This document shows, piece after piece, positions 25,423 through 34,030 of a DNA stretch of 64,000 bases. Source of the stretch: Bermanella sp040371755 (GTDB taxonomy: Bacteria > Pseudomonadota > Gammaproteobacteria > Pseudomonadales > Oceanobacteraceae); the NCBI RefSeq assembly GCF_040371755.1, contig NZ_BAABWE010000003.1, forward strand, positions 186,001-250,000, written 5' to 3'. The translations under genes and the position numbers were made by a program. Numbering within the stretch: the first letter of the stretch is position 1; each line of letters starts with the position of its first letter. The notes beneath the pieces are model-generated. The model had not been told where the DNA came from. It did no database searches and worked only from the letters and a program-made list of their open reading frames with translations.

Positions 25423-27207
25423 TTAACTCAGTACCTTAATAATCGCTCTCATTAAATTGTCCATCACAATGGGCTTAGATATAAATTCATTCATGCCTGC
25501 TTCTAAGCACTCGGCCCTGTCTTCATCTGAGGCATTGGCCGTCACGGCAATGATCTTACCCTTATAACCGAGCTTTCGAATACGGCGTGTTGCTTCAACA
25601 CCATCCATTTCTGGCATTCTCATATCCATTAAAATAATTTCAGTGGTTAGATGGTTAGTAATATACTGTATGGCTTGCTCGCCACTATTCACCGCTACAA
25701 TTTTTTGCGTATTAAAATCCATTAGCATCGATTCTAGCACCGTGCAGTTCATCGCAATATCATCAACAATTAAGATACTCACGTTTTGTAAATCAAAGGA
25801 TTCCGCTTCTTCTAGCGGTATATCATCTAAAACACTCGTTTCTTGAGTGATTTCTCGATTAGGTAATACAACCGTGAAAGCACTGCCTTTATTAAGCTCA
25901 CTTTCTACTTCAATATCTCCATTCATTTGTTTAATAATACCCATAGAAATGGCCAAGCCTAAACCCGTACCCTCCATGTTTCGGCCTGAATCATTAGTGA
26001 CCTGAGTGAATTCCGTGAACAATGTTTGAATATATTGCTGGTCAATCCCTATGCCTGTATCACTAACGGTGATGCGCACATCATGATTGCTCGCAACGCT
26101 AACAACAATGTTAACTTCACCACTATCAGTAAACTTTATTGCATTGGATATAAGGTTCATTAAAACTTGAGCTAAGCGATTCTGGTCTGCACGAATGTAA
26201 ACGGGTGCTTGGGGTACTGCATAATTAAGTGTAACGTCCTGCTTAAGCTTTGGTTGCATAATACGTGACAGTTCTGATATTTGCTTACTCAGGTCGTAAG
26301 GTTCTTCAATGAGCTTCAATTCATTTTCTTCTAGTTTACTGTAATCCAAAATATCATTAATTAGCATCAGCAATAAATTACCTGACGTGGCTATATCGTT
26401 CACCTGCATGTGATACTTTTGTGGTAAATCAGCCCGTGATAACAATTGTGAGTTACCAATCACACTGTTTAATGGTGTCCGTAACTCATGACTCATGGTG
26501 GCCAAGAACATGGATTTACTATGTGCTGAGGCCTCAGCCGCATGCTTCAAATGATTGATCTCATCAATCGTATTTTGCTTGTTTGTAAGCTCGGTATTTA
26601 AACTATGCAAATGGCGACTGGCTAAGCCAGTTGTGCCCCATAAGCAAATCATCACCAACACATTAATCATCGCTAAATATGCAATTTCTACTTTATGCCA
26701 ATTTTCAGGGTTCACAATAGCAGGAGGCAATGCTCCATTTGATAGTTGATATATATTAAAACCACACAGAATGCTCAACACGATAAAAGCAAGCAGCATA
26801 CGTTTACCAGTAAATATCAATGCGGAGAACATTGCAGGACCTACCCAAAGTACAGTGCTAGGACCTGCAATAGATTGATTATTGTAATCAACATAAAACA
26901 CGCCGCAGGTGCTCAGCGTAAAGACGTAAAGCGACACCCAAATTATTTCCCGACTAAAGCGCATAATGAGCGGCACGAATAAAAACAAGGATGCAAATGC
27001 CACTGTAACCACTCTGCGAGGCTGTATGTCACCTTCGTTAAGGGCCAGTAGCAATAACACGAACAGCCCCATCCCCCCCAAAGCCACAGAGTACACCCAT
27101 AGTACTTTGGCCAAGAAGACATGCTCACTTTGTAAAAAACGCTCAGGGATAACCCGATCAAAAAAGCGATCTACCAATGAGTAAGCATGTATCGGTTGGA
27201 TGCGCAA
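25423..27207 (-). CDS. Membrane hybrid sensor histidine kinase
   Basis: The protein is 594 aa. The N-terminal 195 residues hold about six hydrophobic segments with no large periplasmic domain, so the signal is probably sensed in or at the membrane. A short coiled coil (residues 203-228) leads to HisKA with the phospho-accepting His240 in MSHELRTP, a complete HATPase_c (N box NLISNAIKFT, G1 DTGIGI, G2 GTGLGLAI), and a receiver domain with Asp528 in LMDMRMPEMDG. No Hpt domain or response regulator is nearby, so the partner is encoded elsewhere. It interrupts the dapC-yffB-dapD order and faces the other genes, suggesting a later insertion. The signal is unknown. Confidence 0.9.
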   Translation of the reverse strand: MRIQPIHAYSLVDRFFDRVIPERFLQSEHVFLAKVLWVYSVALGGMGLFVLLLLALNEGDIQPRRVVTVAFASLFLFVPLIMRFSREIIWVSLYVFTLSTCGVFYVDYNNQSIAGPSTVLWVGPAMFSALIFTGKRMLLAFIVLSILCGFNIYQLSNGALPPAIVNPENWHKVEIAYLAMINVLVMICLWGTTGLASRHLHSLNTELTNKQNTIDEINHLKHAAEASAHSKSMFLATMSHELRTPLNSVIGNSQLLSRADLPQKYHMQVNDIATSGNLLLMLINDILDYSKLEENELKLIEEPYDLSKQISELSRIMQPKLKQDVTLNYAVPQAPVYIRADQNRLAQVLMNLISNAIKFTDSGEVNIVVSVASNHDVRITVSDTGIGIDQQYIQTLFTEFTQVTNDSGRNMEGTGLGLAISMGIIKQMNGDIEVESELNKGSAFTVVLPNREITQETSVLDDIPLEEAESFDLQNVSILIVDDIAMNCTVLESMLMDFNTQKIVAVNSGEQAIQYITNHLTTEIILMDMRMPEMDGVEATRRIRKLGYKGKIIAVTANASDEDRAECLEAGMNEFISKPIVMDNLMRAIIKVLS

Positions 27208-27389
27208 CTAAAAACTCCTAAAAAATAGATTTATCCACTAAGTCTAGTCGAAGTGAATAATGAATTTTGGACAAATAACACATAAATAGTACATAGGTCA
27301 GTTTATGATATATCCATAAAATGTGTAGGGCTGATAATCCCAATCAATTATGTTTTAATGCGCCCCTTTTATTTAACACGACTGCGATC

Positions 27390-27737
27390 ATGAAAATTTA
27401 CGGCATTAAAAACTGTGACACCATGAAAAAGGCCCTTAAATGGCTGGATAATCAAGGTGCTGATTATGAGTTCCATGATTATAAAAAAGCCGGTCTAAGC
27501 CCTGAACTTGCAGACACATTTCTGGCTAATATCGAGCTAGATAGCCTAATCAATAAGCGCGGCACCACTTTTCGCCAGTTAGATGACGATACAAAAGCAC
27601 GCATCGCTGAGCACGATAAGACCACAGCTAAGCAAGTAATGCTGGATAACCCCTCTATCATTAAGCGCCCTGTACTGGTAAAGAACGATCAATATCTGCT
27701 GGGCTTTAAAGCTGAGCAATATCAAGAATTTGTATAA
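27390..27737 (+). CDS. ArsC/Spx-family protein YffB-like
   Basis: A small thioredoxin-fold protein of the arsenate-reductase/Spx family, 115 aa from the ATG at 27390 (MKIYGIKNCDTMKKA); a longer reading from 27321 adds 23 residues of no family character. Cys9 lies in the NCDT motif and the anion-binding arginine in IKRPVL. Members of this subgroup next to dapD are conserved in Pseudomonas relatives and are probably glutathione-dependent reductases of unknown substrate rather than true arsenate reductases. Confidence 0.85.
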   Translation: MKIYGIKNCDTMKKALKWLDNQGADYEFHDYKKAGLSPELADTFLANIELDSLINKRGTTFRQLDDDTKARIAEHDKTTAKQVMLDNPSIIKRPVLVKNDQYLLGFKAEQYQEFV

Positions 27738-27775
27738 CCCCTTTTTAATTAAACACAGCCCATAGGAATATCATA

Positions 27776-28789
27776 ATGGCATTAGCATTTGCATTAGGCG
27801 TCGGCACTCAGAACGCAAACAAAGAATGGCTAGAAGTGTTCTATCAAAAACCCGCTTATCAGCCATCTGCTGAATTAATAGAAGCCGCTAAAACCGCTGG
27901 CTATACAACGGGTAACCAAGCCATTGAATTAGACAGCGCCAAGCTTACTGCTTTAGCACAAAGCCTTCCAGCAGAACAAGCTGCTTTGGCTAAAACCTTG
28001 TCTACCAGCAAGCAACCAACTGTCATGGTTGTACTGGAATCTGACGAGCAAGCTACCACCACTCCTGAGGTGTACTTAAAGCTACAGTTAATCTCTCACC
28101 GTTTAGTTAAACCTCACGGTATTAATTTAGCTGGTATGTTTGGTCTGCTTCCAAACGTAGCTTGGACAAATAAAGGCGCTGTTGATCTAGCGGAACTCGC
28201 AGATGCTCAACTGCAGGCACGTTTAAATGGCGAGCTACTTGAAGTCATCAGTGTGGATAAATTCCCTAAAATGACCGACTACGTAGTACCAAGTGGCGTG
28301 CGTATTGCTGATACTGCTCGTGTTCGCTTAGGTGCATATGTAGGTGAAGGCACAACTATCATGCATGAAGGTTTCATCAACTTTAATGCAGGGACCGCGG
28401 GTACTTCTATGATTGAAGGCCGTATCTCAGCTGGTGTGTTTGTAGGTGAAGGTTCTGATCTAGGTGGCGGTTGTTCAACCATGGGCACACTATCTGGTGG
28501 TGGCAACATAGTGATTTCAGTGGGTGAAAACTCCCTAATTGGCGCTAATGCGGGTATTGGTATTCCTTTAGGTGACCGCTGTACCGTTGAATCTGGCCTA
28601 TACATTACCGCAGGTACAAAGGTTCAAGTACTGGATGACCAAAAGCAAGTCGTGGAAGTGGTAAAAGCCCGCGATTTAGCTGGTAAGCCTGACTTACTGT
28701 TCCGTCGCGACTCTATTGGTGGCGCTGTTCAATGTGTAACTAACAAAACAGCAATTGAGCTAAACCACGAATTGCACGCAAACAATTAA
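27776..28789 (+). CDS. dapD: Tetrahydrodipicolinate N-succinyltransferase
   Basis: It transfers succinyl from succinyl-CoA to tetrahydrodipicolinate in lysine/DAP synthesis. The protein is 337 aa, the longer Pseudomonas-type DapD (E. coli has about 274 aa). An N-terminal domain of about 170 residues is followed by a left-handed beta helix with hexapeptide repeats (VRLGAYVGEGT, MIEGRISAGVFVGEGSDLGGG). It lies 38 bases after yffB and ends before a strong terminator. Confidence 0.94.
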   Translation: MALAFALGVGTQNANKEWLEVFYQKPAYQPSAELIEAAKTAGYTTGNQAIELDSAKLTALAQSLPAEQAALAKTLSTSKQPTVMVVLESDEQATTTPEVYLKLQLISHRLVKPHGINLAGMFGLLPNVAWTNKGAVDLAELADAQLQARLNGELLEVISVDKFPKMTDYVVPSGVRIADTARVRLGAYVGEGTTIMHEGFINFNAGTAGTSMIEGRISAGVFVGEGSDLGGGCSTMGTLSGGGNIVISVGENSLIGANAGIGIPLGDRCTVESGLYITAGTKVQVLDDQKQVVEVVKARDLAGKPDLLFRRDSIGGAVQCVTNKTAIELNHELHANN

Positions 28790-28802
28790 TCCATTCCACA
28801 TA

Positions 28803-28840
28803 AAAAGCCATGGGTGAAGTTCATTCAACCCATGGCTTTT
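28803..28840 (+). terminator. Intrinsic terminator after dapD
   Basis: A 13-bp perfect stem AAAAGCCATGGGT/ACCCATGGCTTTT around a 12-base loop, ending in a T run, lies 13 bases after dapD. Confidence 0.85.
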
Positions 28841-29124
28841 ATGCATTTTGACCCGTCTGCTATTAAAACGACATAGCAGCATAAGACAATCTATTAATGA
28901 CGTTAGACATAATAGACCAACCTTGATATTGGCCATGCACTAAAAGCGTCCATATTACTGAATTTAAATGGCTGTAATATCATGGCTTGCACCATAAAAT
29001 ACAAGAATCGGCCATTTATTACTCAACTATAGGAGAAAATGAAACTCCAACCCAATACTTATTTCCTAATTAGGCCAATGACATTTACAATTCAAGCCTT
29101 AATAGTTTTTCAAGGCCGTGGTAA
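28841..29124 (+). other. Intergenic region before the PilS-like gene
   Basis: No gene and no clear promoter seen. It should contain the promoter of the kinase gene; a sigma-54 or good sigma-70 match was not found by eye. Confidence 0.4.
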
Positions 29125-30768
29125 ATGGAAACTAGTCACCTAGACACCCCTTTTCTTCCTCTGGATCGTCTTCGTATTCTTAAATATTTCAGTGTCTACA
29201 GTGCCATCATTACCGCAGGACTCATGTCTTTATTTTTTATGGATATTGATCTCGGATTCTTAGGTCAAGCCGATCCAAAAATTTATCCCATGATACTGTC
29301 GTTTCATGCGGTTATGACCATTGTTTTCATAGTACTTGCCTTTAGTGTAGGGCAAGCTCATTACGACCATCTAATAGCCTTTTTCTTAATCGATATTACT
29401 CTTGTTGCAGGCTTAATTTACTCCAGTGGTTCAGGAACCAGCTTAAGTTATTTGATGGTTATCAATATTGCCGTTGGTAATGCATTAGTTAGTGGACAAA
29501 AAGGTTACTTATTAAGCGCTTGGGCCGCCATTTGTTTGGTCTATATTGAATACTTTTTTCAAGAAAATGGCTTTGCTTACAACTTTGTTAATGCTGGTAC
29601 CTTAGGTGTTATCTTTTTTATCAGTGCATTAATTATTCAAGCCTTAGTAAAACGCCTTCACCTATCGGTAGATATTAATCGTCAACAAGCAGATAGCTTA
29701 TTAAGCATGGAACAACTCACCAGATTGGTGCTTAAGCGATTAGAAACTGGGGTAGTGGTCATCGACAACCAAAGTAATATTATATTTCAAAATTCTGCCG
29801 CACAGCGTTTACTAGGTTACCCTGGGGCAATACGTTCATTGCCTGAAAAACTGCAAGACAGGTATCATCAGTATGAAAAATTCCCTAAATACAAACCAGA
29901 ACCTTTTAAAGCGGGCCCAACCACAGCAAAAGTACAGATCATGTTTTCGCCGCTCATGCCCGGCACTAACCGCGGAACGGTAATATTTATAGAAGATACC
30001 AACGTGGTATACCAGCAAGCTCAACGCTTAAAACAACAATCCCTTGGTAAACTATCGGCCAGTATTGTGCGTGAAATTCGCGAACCAATGAAAGGCATCT
30101 ATCAAATAGCAAAACACATGTCGAAATCTTTAGTGGCATCTGGAGACACTAAACGTCACGAACAAATAAAAAATCATTCTGTACGCATTGATCGTATTAT
30201 TCGTAATGTGCAAAGTTTAAGTAACAGCAAAGCCACCGAATTTGAAAAAACACCCATTGGTAAATGGACTTACGCTTTAACTAAAAGCTTACAAACAAGC
30301 TTACTTAAGGACGTTGTACTGCAAGTAAAAACGAATAAACTGCCAATGGAAGTCTATTGTGATCGCTCTCAAATTCAACAAGCTGTTACAAACCTATTAG
30401 AAAATGCTGTTTACTTCTCTAAGCAGCAAAACGGCAATTCAGCCCGAATTATTGTTCTTGTTGGAGAAAACAAAGTTAGCCGAGAAACCGTCATTGAAAT
30501 TCAAGACAACGGCTACGGTGTAGGCCTAGATGACTTAGACCATATCTTTGAGCCGTTTTACACCTCAGAAGAGAACAAGTCCGGCCTAGGGCTATATTTA
30601 GCCAAGCAATTCTGTGAAATGAATATGGCGCGATTAGACTATATCGCTACCCAACAAGGGGCTCGATTTAGAATTACCTTCCCCGATCCTGAACAAGTAA
30701 AAAGGCAATTAGAACAGGAAGAAGACTTTAAACTTAGGGACAAAGCCCACACAGAAGGAGTATCCTAA
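29125..30768 (+). CDS. PilS-like sensor kinase without phospho-accepting histidine
   Basis: The protein is 547 aa, with the PilS architecture: six N-terminal hydrophobic segments (to about residue 175), a PAS-like domain (about 195-300), a HisKA-like helix pair, and HATPase_c. The ATPase half looks intact (N box NLLENAVYFS, G1 DNGYGV, F box FEPFYTS, G2 SGLGLYLA). The H box, however, reads SASIVREIREP where PilS has AHEIRNP: Arg316 (codon CGT at 30070-30072) stands in place of the histidine and Glu320 in place of Asn. No pilR gene follows, although an AGGAG-like ribosome site lies right before this gene's stop. It may be a pseudokinase regulating another system, or a decaying PilS. Confidence 0.75.
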   Translation: METSHLDTPFLPLDRLRILKYFSVYSAIITAGLMSLFFMDIDLGFLGQADPKIYPMILSFHAVMTIVFIVLAFSVGQAHYDHLIAFFLIDITLVAGLIYSSGSGTSLSYLMVINIAVGNALVSGQKGYLLSAWAAICLVYIEYFFQENGFAYNFVNAGTLGVIFFISALIIQALVKRLHLSVDINRQQADSLLSMEQLTRLVLKRLETGVVVIDNQSNIIFQNSAAQRLLGYPGAIRSLPEKLQDRYHQYEKFPKYKPEPFKAGPTTAKVQIMFSPLMPGTNRGTVIFIEDTNVVYQQAQRLKQQSLGKLSASIVREIREPMKGIYQIAKHMSKSLVASGDTKRHEQIKNHSVRIDRIIRNVQSLSNSKATEFEKTPIGKWTYALTKSLQTSLLKDVVLQVKTNKLPMEVYCDRSQIQQAVTNLLENAVYFSKQQNGNSARIIVLVGENKVSRETVIEIQDNGYGVGLDDLDHIFEPFYTSEENKSGLGLYLAKQFCEMNMARLDYIATQQGARFRITFPDPEQVKRQLEQEEDFKLRDKAHTEGVS

Positions 30769-30814
30769 CCACTCTCCCTACCCTTTATTTGCATAACTGG
30801 GTATTATCTTTACA

Positions 30815-30839
30815 GCTTGGCTTTAAGACAAAGCCAAGC
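30815..30839 (+). terminator. Hairpin downstream of the PilS-like gene
   Basis: A 10-bp perfect stem GCTTGGCTTT/AAAGCCAAGC with a five-base loop, 46 bases after the stop codon. There is no T run after it, so it is either a weak or Rho-assisted terminator or an RNA-stabilising hairpin. The remaining bases to 31067 hold no gene; they should carry the promoter of the next unit. Confidence 0.45.
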
Positions 30840-31067
30840 AAGTCATACTAAGCAAACCCTCAACTATAATCATTTGTTTTACATACAGCTGTTAACAACA
30901 TATAAAAACGATAAGTTTCAAAGACTTAAGCAAACTAATAAAACGCCCCGTAATTAAAGTATTAAATCAAAGTGACAAGCAGTGTAACCGATCACATTAT
31001 CCTCGACTAAAATGAGACATGGTGTGATCTCAATTGTCGGTCAAGCCTTTAAATTAAGGGACTCAGC

Positions 31068-32576
31068 ATGCTCATATCGAACCTCATTCCCGGCGAACCA
31101 GTATTAAGCTGGCTGTTAGTCATTATTGCTGCCAATATCATTTTGTACTTCATTCGAGTAAGCGCCCACCACTTATTTGATAGCCTTACTCGATTAGTCG
31201 TACAAAACTTAAAACTGTTAAGCCATGCTTTAATTAAATCAGCACGACAGTTAAATCACCGAAATCGAGAAGTACTACTTGAGCACGGCAAGCAGCAAGC
31301 AGAACGTGAGCTTGAGCGTCAGTTTTTACGCCTTAGTAATCTTGTGGAAAAAGACCTCGCGCGTTACCCCACAATACAAAGAAATATCGAACAAAACATA
31401 TCGCACATGGAAGATAAACTGGCGCAAACATCACAAGTGCCCCCACCCGCTCCAGACTGGACAGAAGCAGTTGAGTCCATTTCAAAATTAAAAGACGCCA
31501 CTAAAAACGATGCTGTCGTTGGTAAACTTTTACAGGCTATTTTTGAAGCCTTCCAAAAGCAACAAGGAGAAGTACTCACTACCCACCGCCAAGACATAGC
31601 CAAACGTCATAATCTGTTAAAAGATGCCATGGGACATTGGCGACATGTACTAAGTAAAGTCACCCGTTTAAGCGAACAATGGCAAAATTTAATTCAACAA
31701 GCCAAAAAGATCGACCTACAAGTTGAGCGGTTCGATAACATGGTACAAGGCACAGACAAAGCAGAACGCTTATTAAAGGCCAGTAATACAACCCAATTTT
31801 TCATCTCGGTTGTTGTTATGGCCATTGCCGGCTTTGGCGCATTTGTTAATTACAACCTGATCGCACTACCCATGTCAGAGCTTATGCCTGCAACCAGTCA
31901 AATAGCCGGATACGATGTGGCAGATATAGGTGCCGCTGTCATCATCATGTTAGAGATTACTGTGGGCCTATTTTTTATGGAGGCAATTGGTATTACTCGA
32001 CTATTCCCTGTAATTCATTTTATGGAAGATAAAAAGCGCCTAATTTTCGCATGGCTGTGCATGATTTTTTTATTAGCACTATGTGGCGTAGAAGCAGGCC
32101 TTGCCTATATGCGTGAAACCATGGTCGCTGACAAAGCCCTATTAACCAGCTTTTTAGTGGGTGGAGAACAAGCCGCAACAGCAGCGGCATCAGTAGAACA
32201 CAGTAACATCCCCATGATTGGCCAAATGACACTGGGATTTGTATTGCCGCTGATCTTAATGTTTGTGGCCATACCGTTTGAGTCGTTTATTCATACTGGA
32301 CGCCATGTACTAGGTGGACTTACAGTTAACCTATGTATTTTTACCAGCACCATACTGCGTAGCAGTGCCATTTTTATTAACCAAATTAATCAAAGTATCA
32401 AACATATCTACGACATTCTTTGTTTCGCTCCACTTTGGTTTGAACACCTTGTAGACAGTAAACCAAAGAAAAAGCAAGAATTTCAACCTGAACAAAATAA
32501 CCACGTAATACAACCCATAGAGCATGATAATCAACCTCAGCTCGACTCAACTAAATCAATAAAACAAGAAGTGTAA
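31068..32576 (+). CDS. Multi-pass membrane protein with large coiled-coil region, unknown function
   Basis: Not recognised as a named family. The protein is 502 aa: a first membrane helix (about residues 12-29), a charged helical region of about 210 residues with heptad-like character (about 35-235, including an N-terminal RxxE/QxE-rich part and a PPPAP break near 125), then five more membrane helices (about 243-262, 286-306, 325-345, 385-404, 415-432) and a polar Gln/Lys-rich cytosolic or periplasmic tail. The gene ends 2 bases before the VWA lipoprotein start, so they form one unit. This suggests a membrane complex with a scaffold-like coiled coil and an MIDAS-bearing lipoprotein partner. 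Confidence 0.8.
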   Translation: MLISNLIPGEPVLSWLLVIIAANIILYFIRVSAHHLFDSLTRLVVQNLKLLSHALIKSARQLNHRNREVLLEHGKQQAERELERQFLRLSNLVEKDLARYPTIQRNIEQNISHMEDKLAQTSQVPPPAPDWTEAVESISKLKDATKNDAVVGKLLQAIFEAFQKQQGEVLTTHRQDIAKRHNLLKDAMGHWRHVLSKVTRLSEQWQNLIQQAKKIDLQVERFDNMVQGTDKAERLLKASNTTQFFISVVVMAIAGFGAFVNYNLIALPMSELMPATSQIAGYDVADIGAAVIIMLEITVGLFFMEAIGITRLFPVIHFMEDKKRLIFAWLCMIFLLALCGVEAGLAYMRETMVADKALLTSFLVGGEQAATAAASVEHSNIPMIGQMTLGFVLPLILMFVAIPFESFIHTGRHVLGGLTVNLCIFTSTILRSSAIFINQINQSIKHIYDILCFAPLWFEHLVDSKPKKKQEFQPEQNNHVIQPIEHDNQPQLDSTKSIKQEV

Positions 32577-32578
32577 AC

Positions 32579-33223
32579 ATGAAAACTGCTCAATTTTTTA
32601 TTGTATTACTCAGTGCCTTACTATTATTTGGCTGCACCAATAAAAAACCCACTACAGGTTTATATTTATTGTTAGACACATCGGGCACATACACACAGGA
32701 GTTAAAAAAAGCACAACAAATTATTAATTATTATTTAGCTCAACTAAATCCGGGAGACAGTTTTGCGGTTGCCAGAATAGACAGTGGTAGCTTTTCAGAA
32801 TCTGACATCATCGCCAAAGTTACATTCGATCACCGCCCAAGTCGTGCCAACGAGCAAAAACGCGTATTCAGTGCCACCATATCAACATTCATAGACACCG
32901 TAAAAAGCAGTGCCTATACCGACATCAGTGGCGGTTTATTATTAGCCAAAGAATATCTAGCAGAAACAGGTGCCGATAAAAAAGTGATTTTAGTATTCTC
33001 TGACATGCAAGAAGAATTACCCAAAGGCTATAACCGCGACTTTGAATTAAACTTACCTAACTATGAAGTCATTGCCATTAACGTCACTAAATTGCGTAGT
33101 GATAATCAAGACCCAACTCAATACATGAAACGTCTAAAAGACTGGCAACTAAAAGTCGAAAAAAGTGGAGGCAAATGGCGCATGATTAATGACTTAGAAC
33201 GGGAACAGTCCTTAGCGCTTTAA
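32579..33223 (+). CDS. Lipoprotein with von Willebrand A-like domain
   Basis: The protein is 214 aa. The signal peptide ends in a lipobox LLFGC, making Cys19 the lipid anchor; the +2 residue is Thr, so transport to the outer membrane is expected. A vWA-like fold follows, with a metal-ion-dependent adhesion site: DTSGT (Asp33, Ser35, Thr37; DxSxT instead of the usual DxSxS), a Thr in the YTDISGG region, and the FSDM aspartate. It is the second gene of a two-gene unit with the coiled-coil membrane protein. Function unknown; MIDAS lipoproteins usually bind a protein ligand. Confidence 0.8.
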   Translation: MKTAQFFIVLLSALLLFGCTNKKPTTGLYLLLDTSGTYTQELKKAQQIINYYLAQLNPGDSFAVARIDSGSFSESDIIAKVTFDHRPSRANEQKRVFSATISTFIDTVKSSAYTDISGGLLLAKEYLAETGADKKVILVFSDMQEELPKGYNRDFELNLPNYEVIAINVTKLRSDNQDPTQYMKRLKDWQLKVEKSGGKWRMINDLEREQSLAL

Positions 33224-33231
33224 TCTTTCTT

Positions 33232-33253
33232 AAAGAGGGCCTTACGCCCCTTT
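33232..33253. terminator. Convergent terminator between the VWA gene and fabR
   Basis: AAAGAGGGC pairs with GCCCCTTT across a five-base loop, one mismatch. It lies in the 34 bases between the two convergent stop codons. Confidence 0.5.
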
Positions 33254-33257
33254 GCAG

Positions 33258-33896
33258 TTAAGATTTTTTAGCGCGCGCCTTAGGGTTACGCTTTAAATAC
33301 ACGGCATGGCTACCCGCCAGCACAATGCGTAATTCAATATTAAGCTTGCGCACAAGGGTGCGACGCTGGGTGTCATTCATATCCAACGCCATAACCCCTT
33401 GGCTGAAAACCAACATCACCATCATCTCGGCAATTTCAGGAATATTCGCTAAAGGCTGACGTTTCATTTGTTCAGCTGAACTTAAGTCATCAGCTAACTC
33501 TTCGGCAAAACGGCGGGTTTCACGGGCAATAGATTCACGGAATTGCTTAGGGCCAGAGGCCACATCACTGTTAATTAAGCGAATTAAATTTGGGTAGTTT
33601 TCAACAAATTCCATGAAAGTATCAATGGACGTACTCACCACTGAACCTTTCACTTTTACACGCTGGCGGGCTTGACGCATCATTTGGCGTAAGATCAGAC
33701 TAACTTGGTCAACCAGTGCAAGGCCCAAATCTTCCATATCCACAAAATGCCGATAAAACGTTGCCGGAGCAATACCAGCGCAGCGAGTCACTTCACGCAG
33801 ACTCAACGCAGGGAAGCCTTTATCTTTACTCAACTCTAAAGCAGCATCAATAATGGATTGACGAGTTCTTAATTTTTGTTCAGCACGAGTGCTCAT
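33258..33896 (-). CDS. fabR: TetR-family fatty acid biosynthesis regulator FabR
   Basis: Repressor of unsaturated fatty acid genes (fabA/fabB type). The ATG at 33896 gives 212 aa starting MSTRAEQKLRTRQSI; a longer frame to 33992 would cross the divergent promoter region and is not conserved. The DNA-binding helix SLREVTRCAGIAPATFYRHF and the following LILRQMMRQARQR and STSIDTFMEFV blocks match E. coli FabR closely. It is divergent from trmJ. It fits with plsB and fabZ elsewhere in the window as part of membrane lipid control. Confidence 0.9.
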   Translation of the reverse strand: MSTRAEQKLRTRQSIIDAALELSKDKGFPALSLREVTRCAGIAPATFYRHFVDMEDLGLALVDQVSLILRQMMRQARQRVKVKGSVVSTSIDTFMEFVENYPNLIRLINSDVASGPKQFRESIARETRRFAEELADDLSSAEQMKRQPLANIPEIAEMMVMLVFSQGVMALDMNDTQRRTLVRKLNIELRIVLAGSHAVYLKRNPKARAKKS

Positions 33897-33955
33897 GTAG
33901 ATAGCCTTACTTAATATCCAGCCATTGTAACCGTATCCCCATAAAGCGCAAAAAC

Positions 33956-33973
33956 TAGATGATTCATCATCTA
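33956..33973. promoter_or_regulatory. 18-base palindrome in the fabR-trmJ divergent region
   Basis: TAGATGAT-TC-ATCATCTA is a perfect inverted repeat between the two divergent starts. It could be an operator for FabR autoregulation or another regulator. It does not resemble the E. coli FabR operator, so the link is only positional. Confidence 0.35.
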
Positions 33974-34030
33974 TAGAGCCACATGCCACCATATGGTAAG
34001 ATGCGCCCCTTTATTTACTGGCCGCAACAC

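Noticed and set aside
30769..31067. Remnant of a pilR gene after the PilS-like kinase
   Set aside because: Reading the frames shows no sigma-54-activator motifs; the interval holds only a hairpin and AT-rich sequence.
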